Assembly: GCA_900768135.1 (NCBI GenBank)
Contig: CAAGBT010000055.1
Location: 62,001-126,000, forward strand
DNA from: an uncultured Oscillospiraceae bacterium
Lineage (GTDB): Bacteria; Bacillota; Clostridia; Oscillospirales; Oscillospiraceae
Direction of reading: 5' to 3'
Length of the DNA stretch: 64,000 nucleotides
This document shows positions 59,510 to 64,000 of this stretch, piece after piece (position 1 is the stretch's first letter; each line of letters opens with the position of its first letter). Under the pieces are notes generated by a model. The model had not been told where the DNA came from. It saw only the letters and a list, made by a program, of their open reading frames with translations, and did not search any database. Both the position numbers and the translations under genes were made by a program.

Positions 59510-61918
59510 ATGTCCATTGATTCCGTGAAAGCAATGAAAGAAGCGCTGTGCGAAAAGCTGAAGGTCAGCTTTGGCAGCACCGTGGAAGAGGCCAGCGACG
59601 CGCAGATGCTGCGCGCAAGCGCGCTGGTGCTGCGCGACGTGATGGCTGAGCGCGGCGTTGATACGAGCCGCAGAACGCGCGAAAAGCATATGAGGCAGGT
59701 GCATTATCTGTCTATGGAGTTCCTGATGGGGCGCAGCCTGATGAAAAACGCCTTCAATTTAGGCGTCGGCGAGATCCTTACCGAGGCGCTGGACGAGCTG
59801 GGCTTCCGCGCGGCGGACGTTTTTGAAAGCGAGCCTGACGCAGGGCTGGGCAACGGCGGCCTTGGCCGCCTCGCCGCCTGCTATCTCGATTCCATGACCA
59901 CGCTCGATATCCCTGCCGCAGGCTATTCCATCTGCTATGAGCTGGGCATTTTCCGCCAGCGCATCGTGGACGGCCAGCAGGTAGAGCTGCCGGACGACTG
60001 GAAGGAGCTGGGCGGCGCATGGCTCATGCCAAAGCCGCAGGAGACAGAGACGGTCCGATTCGGCGGCACGATCCGCCAGTTCTGGGACGGCGGACGGCTG
60101 CACGTTGTGCCGGAGGGCGCAACGGAGGTGCTGGCCATCCCCTGCGATATGGAGATCGCCGGCTACGGCACAGACACTGTGAACACGCTGCGGCTGTGGG
60201 ATGCAAAGTCTCCCGTGCCGCTCGATATGTCGCTCTTTTCTCAGGGTGAGTATCTGCGCGCGCAGGAGCAGCACGCCATGGCTGAGACCATCGCCAAGGT
60301 GCTTTATCCCGAGGACAACCATCCCGAGGGGAAGAGCCTGCGCCTGAAGCAGCAGTATTTCTTTGTTTCTGCCACGATGCAGTCCATCGTGCGCAAGCAC
60401 ATCGAGGTTTACGGCACGGCGGCGAATTTCCACGAGAAGAACGTCATCCAGATCAACGACACGCACCCTGCGCTCGTCATCCCAGAGCTGATGCGCATCC
60501 TGATGGATGACGCGGGCCTTGACTGGGATACTGCGTGGAGCATCACCTCGCAGTCTGTTGCCTATACGAACCACACGGTGCTTGCCGAGGCGCTGGAGCG
60601 CTGGCCGCAGGAGCTGATGCAGTCGCTCCTGCCGCGCATCTGGACGATCCTCACCGAAATCGCCCGCCGCTATCAGGAAAGAATCGAGAATTACTACCAC
60701 GACCCCGCCAAAACGCGCGAGCTTGCCATCATCTGGGATGGACAGGTGAGGATGGCAAACCTCTGCATTGCCGGCGGCATGGCCGTGAACGGCGTGAGCG
60801 CCCTGCATTCCGACATTCTGCGCAGCGACGTATTCAAATACCAGTGCGCCATGGAGCCGGAAAAATTCAAAAATGTCACCAACGGCATCGACCATCGCCG
60901 CTGGCTCGCGCAGATCAATCCGCGGCTCGACGGGCTGGTGCGCGCCCTCTGCGGCGGCGACGAGTATCTGCTGCACCCCGAGGCGCTGAAGAAGCTGGAA
61001 GCGTATGCGGACGACGCTGCGGTCCTTGACCGCCTTGGCGAGATCAAGCGCGCCAATAAGCTCGACTTTGCCGCCTACGTCAAAAAGACGCAGGGCGCCG
61101 TACTCAACACGGACGCGATCTTCGACGTGCAGGTCAAGCGCCTGCACGAGTACAAGCGCCAGCTGCTCAACGCCATGCACATTCTCTATCTCTACCAGCA
61201 GCTGCAGGATGACCCCGGCCGCGCCATGCAGCCGCGGGTGTTCCTCTTCGGCGCAAAGGCTGCGCCGGGCTATGCGGTCGCCAAGCGCATCATTCACCTC
61301 ATCAACTCTCTTGCCGCTGAGATCAATGCCGATCCCATCTGCCGCGACAGGCTGCAGGTGGTGTTTCTGGAGAACTATCGCGTGTCGCTCGCCGAGCATC
61401 TGATGCCCGCAAGCGAGGTGAGCCAGCAGATCTCCACCGCGGGCAAGGAAGCCAGCGGCACGGGCAACATGAAGTTCATGATGAACGGCGCGCTGACCGT
61501 CGGCACGCTCGACGGCGCGAACGTTGAGATGCACGAGGTGCTGGGCGATGAGAATATGTTCCTCTTCGGCCTGCACGCCGACGAGGTGGTGCGCTTAAAG
61601 CGCGAGGGCTATACGCCGCAGAAGCTCTATGCCCGCGACGGGAATCTCCGCCGCGTGATCGACAAGCTGAAAACCGGCTTTTCCGACGGCGTCTCCTACG
61701 ACGATCTTGCCTCGCGGCTGCTGATGAACGACGAATATATGCTGCTTCAGGACTTCGCATCCTACTGCGCCGCCGAGCAGCGTATGGCCGATACCTATGC
61801 CGACCGCGGGACGTGGAACCGTATGTCGCTTCTCAACGTTGCGCGCAGCGGCATCTTCGCCGCCGATCGCGCCGTGGCGCAGTATGCGGACACGATCTGG
61901 CACGTTCCGCACAAATAA
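59510..61918 (+). CDS. glgP: Glycogen/maltodextrin phosphorylase
   Basis: An 802-residue GT35 phosphorylase that releases glucose-1-phosphate from glycogen ends. MRQVHYLSMEFLMGR is the N-terminal family motif. The PLP lysine is in EASGTGNMKFMMNGAL (about residue 650). The phosphate and sugar-site residues around it are conserved. AAAAGGGAATGATCT precedes the ATG. It is the last gene of the glycogen operon, before a strong terminator. With GlgC it links storage and mobilisation in one transcript. Confidence 0.95.
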   Translation: MSIDSVKAMKEALCEKLKVSFGSTVEEASDAQMLRASALVLRDVMAERGVDTSRRTREKHMRQVHYLSMEFLMGRSLMKNAFNLGVGEILTEALDELGFRAADVFESEPDAGLGNGGLGRLAACYLDSMTTLDIPAAGYSICYELGIFRQRIVDGQQVELPDDWKELGGAWLMPKPQETETVRFGGTIRQFWDGGRLHVVPEGATEVLAIPCDMEIAGYGTDTVNTLRLWDAKSPVPLDMSLFSQGEYLRAQEQHAMAETIAKVLYPEDNHPEGKSLRLKQQYFFVSATMQSIVRKHIEVYGTAANFHEKNVIQINDTHPALVIPELMRILMDDAGLDWDTAWSITSQSVAYTNHTVLAEALERWPQELMQSLLPRIWTILTEIARRYQERIENYYHDPAKTRELAIIWDGQVRMANLCIAGGMAVNGVSALHSDILRSDVFKYQCAMEPEKFKNVTNGIDHRRWLAQINPRLDGLVRALCGGDEYLLHPEALKKLEAYADDAAVLDRLGEIKRANKLDFAAYVKKTQGAVLNTDAIFDVQVKRLHEYKRQLLNAMHILYLYQQLQDDPGRAMQPRVFLFGAKAAPGYAVAKRIIHLINSLAAEINADPICRDRLQVVFLENYRVSLAEHLMPASEVSQQISTAGKEASGTGNMKFMMNGALTVGTLDGANVEMHEVLGDENMFLFGLHADEVVRLKREGYTPQKLYARDGNLRRVIDKLKTGFSDGVSYDDLASRLLMNDEYMLLQDFASYCAAEQRMADTYADRGTWNRMSLLNVARSGIFAADRAVAQYADTIWHVPHK

Positions 61919-61925
61919 AGATTTC

Positions 61926-61960
61926 AAAAGAGGGACAGCTTTGCTGTCCCTCTTTTGATT
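61926..61960 (+). terminator. Terminator of the glycogen operon
   Basis: AAAAGAGGGACAGC / GCTGTCCCTCTTTT, 14-bp stem, TTT loop. It is the first of six hairpins in a row. Confidence 0.9.
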
Positions 61961-62131
61961 TTTACAAAGAAGTGGCTGTGCCACTTCTTTGTAAAGATTC
62001 GCTTCGTTCTGCGCCTCGGTTGTCCGATTTAAGCGGACAATTCGACGCTCACTTCGCGCAAAGTGTTTTCTGCCACGCACATGTCGCGGCAGAAAACGGA
62101 TTACATAGATTTCACGCCTGCGGGCGTGAAA
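61961..62131. repeat. Array of five further hairpins in a non-coding gap
   Basis: In order: a perfect 16-bp stem (61961-61976 / 61980-61995, TGT loop); TTGTCCG / CGGACAA (62020-62040); CACTT / AAGTG (62050-62065); GTTTTCTGCC / GGCAGAAAAC (62065-62097, 10 bp); TTTCACGCC / GGCGTGAAA (62110-62131, 9 bp). I can see no gene in 61957-62206. It could be a small structured RNA, a repeat element, or a DNA-level structure. Confidence 0.75.
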
Positions 62132-62206
62132 CTCTGCGAGGCTTTTGGAACTTTTTTGATGGTTCTTGCGTCTAAAGGAACAACTACTGATGAGGAGGAC
62201 TCTGCC

Positions 62207-62836
62207 ATGAAGAAGTTGTTTTCCCTAGCTCTTGCGTGTTTGCTGCTCTTTTCGCTCTCGGCCTGCGGGCGGGAACCGAAGGAAGAGGTGAGTGACGAAA
62301 AGCCCGTGATTTACCTCTATCCCGAGCAGGAAACGGATGTACGCGTGACGCTTGATCTTGCGGGCGAGCTGACGTGCGCCTATCCCGCCTACGGAGACGG
62401 CTGGAGCGTCCATGCCGCGCCGGACGGCACGCTGACGGACGAAAATGGCCAAACCTACCGCTACCTCTACTGGGAGGGTACGTCGGAGGCAGATTACGAC
62501 TTTTCCGCCGGCTTCTGCGTCGCGGGAGAGGATACCGCGGCGTTCCTCGAGGACGCGCTCGCAAGGCTGGGACTTACGCGAGCCGAGGCGAACGAGTTCA
62601 TCATCTACTGGCTGCCGCAGATGCAGGACAATGCCTACAACCTCATCTCGTTCCAGCAGGAGATTTACACCGATTCGGCGAAGCTGACGATCGACCCCGC
62701 GCCGGATACGCTGCTGCGCGTTTTCATGGCGTGGCAGCCGTCGGAGAGATTTATCGAGCTTTCTGCGCAGGAGCTTTCCGCGCCCGAGCGCACAGGCTTC
62801 ACGGCCGTGGAATGGGGAGGCTGCGCAGTGCAGTGA
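62207..62836 (+). CDS. Lipoprotein of unknown function
   Basis: A 209-residue lipoprotein: signal MKKLFSLALACLLLFSLSAC, lipobox Cys at residue 20 (LSAC). The mature part starts KPVIYLYPEQETDVRVTLDL and has LTCAYPAYGDGWSVHA, TYRYLYWEG and FIIYWLPQMQDNAYNLISF. From memory this pattern is shared by uncharacterised lipoproteins of Clostridia, including conserved KPVIYLYPE and YWLP blocks, but I know no assigned function. GAGGAGGACTCTGCC precedes the ATG at 62207. An in-frame ATG at 62063 lies inside the hairpin array and would displace the signal peptide. It may be membrane-associated outside the cell. Confidence 0.85.
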   Translation: MKKLFSLALACLLLFSLSACGREPKEEVSDEKPVIYLYPEQETDVRVTLDLAGELTCAYPAYGDGWSVHAAPDGTLTDENGQTYRYLYWEGTSEADYDFSAGFCVAGEDTAAFLEDALARLGLTRAEANEFIIYWLPQMQDNAYNLISFQQEIYTDSAKLTIDPAPDTLLRVFMAWQPSERFIELSAQELSAPERTGFTAVEWGGCAVQ

Positions 62837-62867
62837 TGCGCGCCTTTCCTCGTATTGACAGCCGTGG

Positions 62868-62873
62868 TATAAT
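62868..62873 (+). promoter_or_regulatory. Extended -10 element before the DEAD-box helicase gene
   Basis: TATAAT (62868-62873) preceded by TGG, an extended -10. A TTGACA lies only 7 bases upstream (62855-62860), too close to be its -35. Confidence 0.5.
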
Positions 62874-62913
62874 CATACACGACTGAAAATATGAGAAAAC
62901 AGAGGAAAACGCT

Positions 62914-64000
62914 ATGGAATTCACACAGGGCGTGCGCTTTGATACGCTGGGACTGACCAACGAGGTGCAGCGCGCGCTGAAAAAGAAAAACATTGAAGAA
63001 AGCACTCCCGTGCAGGCGGGCTGCATCCCGCCGATGCGTGAGTGGAAGGACGTGATCGCCAAGGCGCCCACCGGCACGGGCAAGACCTTTGCCTTCGGCA
63101 TTCCCATTGTGGAACACATCGAGCCGGGCAGCGAGGAGACCGAGGCGGTCATCCTTGCTCCTACGCGCGAGCTTGCCATGCAGATCACCGCCGAGCTGCG
63201 CGACCTGTGCGTGTATCTTCCGGGCGTGCGCATCGTGTGCCTGTATGGCGGCGCGCCCATCGGCAAGCAGATCGACGCGCTCAAAAAGCACCCGCAGATC
63301 GTCGTTGCGACGCCGGGCCGCCTGAGCGACCACATGAAGCGCCGCACCGTCAAGCTCGATAACGTTAAGACCGTGGTGCTTGACGAGGCCGACCGGATGC
63401 TCGATATGGGCTTCATCCACGATGTAACGCGCATTCTGGACAAGCTCAGGAGCCGCCGCAACCTCGGTATGTTCTCCGCCACGATCTCGCGCGAGGTCAT
63501 GGACATCAGCTGGATGTATCAGCGCGATCCCGAGGAGATCACGGTGCAGGCGAAGGAGGAGAACAAGCCGGACATCGCGCAGTACCGTATCGATGTGGGG
63601 CAGAACGACAAGGCACACGTTATGGCGCAGATCATCCGCTCGGAGGGACTGGAGCGCGTGATGGCGTTCTGCAACACCAAGGGCATGGCCGAGCGGCTCA
63701 AGGCGTTCCTCATGATGGAGGGGCTGGATGTGGACTGCATCCACGGCGACATCCCGCAGAAAAAGCGCGAGGCCGTGATGGCGCGCTTCCGCCGCGGCGA
63801 GCTGCCGGTCTTTGTTGCGACCGACGTTGCCGCGCGCGGCATCGATGTGGACGATGTGGACGCGGTGTTCAACTACGATGTGCCGCAGGAGAACGAGTAC
63901 TACGTTCACCGCATCGGGCGCACGGGGCGCGCAAAGCGCCGCGGCGCGGCCTACACGCTGGTGGCGGACTATCCTTCCGGGATGCGGCTGGATGCCATTG
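62914..64000 (+). CDS. DEAD-box RNA helicase, 5' part
   Basis: The frame runs 362 codons to the window edge without a stop, so the C-terminus is missing. Motifs in order: a Q-motif start (ALKKKNIEESTPVQAG), Walker A APTGTGKT at about 50-57, PTRELA, TPGR, DEAD in VVLDEADRMLD, SAT in MFSATIS, then ATDVAARGID and HRIGRTGRA in the second RecA-like domain. It unwinds short RNA duplexes with ATP. CAGAGGAAAACGCT precedes the ATG. Whether a C-terminal RNA-binding domain such as DbpA follows is outside the window. Confidence 0.92.
   Translation, partial: MEFTQGVRFDTLGLTNEVQRALKKKNIEESTPVQAGCIPPMREWKDVIAKAPTGTGKTFAFGIPIVEHIEPGSEETEAVILAPTRELAMQITAELRDLCVYLPGVRIVCLYGGAPIGKQIDALKKHPQIVVATPGRLSDHMKRRTVKLDNVKTVVLDEADRMLDMGFIHDVTRILDKLRSRRNLGMFSATISREVMDISWMYQRDPEEITVQAKEENKPDIAQYRIDVGQNDKAHVMAQIIRSEGLERVMAFCNTKGMAERLKAFLMMEGLDVDCIHGDIPQKKREAVMARFRRGELPVFVATDVAARGIDVDDVDAVFNYDVPQENEYYVHRIGRTGRAKRRGAAYTLVADYPSGMRLDAI

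Noticed and set aside
1..64000. tRNA, rRNA, CRISPR, insertion sequence, prophage or plasmid origin
   Set aside because: I looked for cloverleaf sequences, tandem direct repeats with spacers, transposase motifs and integrase genes and saw none. This is by reading only; a tRNA scan and repeat finder would settle it.

Overview
The window reads as chromosomal DNA from a GC-rich, spore-forming Clostridia (Firmicutes) bacterium, most like the Oscillospiraceae/Ruminococcaceae-type gut anaerobes. The evidence is Bacillus/Clostridium-type gene order (yqfC-yqfD-phoH-ybeY-era-yqzL-recO-mutS2), sporulation genes (ylbJ, yqfC, yqfD), a GlgC/GlgD glycogen pathway, a sodium-pumping biotin decarboxylase, strong Shine-Dalgarno sites, and TTGACA/TATAAT-like promoters. 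Species cannot be named from sequence reading alone. I saw no rRNA, tRNA, CRISPR array, insertion sequence or prophage. The high GC content produces many long antisense reading frames, which I treated as shadows.

Layout. 1-1.95 kb: 3' part of a Na+-translocating decarboxylase operon (gamma/delta end, biotin carrier, beta subunit). 2.1-10 kb, minus strand: oligopeptide ABC importer oppA-B-C-D-F plus a small membrane protein; OppC carries a roughly 270-residue extracytoplasmic insertion. 10.1-13.7 kb, minus: membrane protein, PepF-like peptidase and MFS transporter, facing a divergent M18 aminopeptidase (14.0 kb) followed by a methyltransferase and a THEP1-like NTPase. 16.6-26.2 kb: nucleoside and vitamin salvage (deoC, deoD, nucleoside kinase, NiaR-like repressor, stand-alone EIIC-like transporter, BMP-type nucleoside ABC importer). 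26.2-28.3 kb: XRE regulator and VanW protein. 28.3-36.7 kb: ylbJ facing yqfC-yqfD-phoH-ybeY-era-yqzL-recO-mutS2. 36.8-43 kb: HPr, uvrC, a short pyruvate-kinase-like protein, a G5/3D-domain protein, a TSUP transporter and ksgA. 43-49.5 kb: SGNH and MBOAT acyl-transfer pair, birA, a chromate-transporter pair, udk and a zinc-ribbon/Ig-like protein. 49.6-53.6 kb: ABC exporter, S4 protein, DUF896 and XpaC-like protein. 53.7-61.9 kb: complete glycogen operon glgB-C-D-A-P. 62-64 kb: a hairpin array, a lipoprotein and a DEAD-box helicase cut by the window end.

How the parts relate. Peptide import (Opp) sits beside cytoplasmic peptidases. Nucleoside import sits beside deoxyribose and purine salvage. 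BirA in the window is the expected ligase for the biotin carrier at its start. GlgC/GlgD/GlgA/GlgB build glycogen and GlgP degrades it.

The most interesting site is at 19.65-19.72 kb. A perfect 40-base palindrome lies over the start region of a strong promoter, between a NiaR-type repressor and a PfoR/EIIC_2-like membrane protein. It suggests a niacin-regulated transporter, with the palindrome possibly serving both as operator and as terminator of the upstream operon. Other points worth checking are the OppC insertion, a six-hairpin array at 61.9-62.1 kb, the truncated pyruvate kinase, and a palindrome shared by the leaders of birA and the 3D-domain gene.
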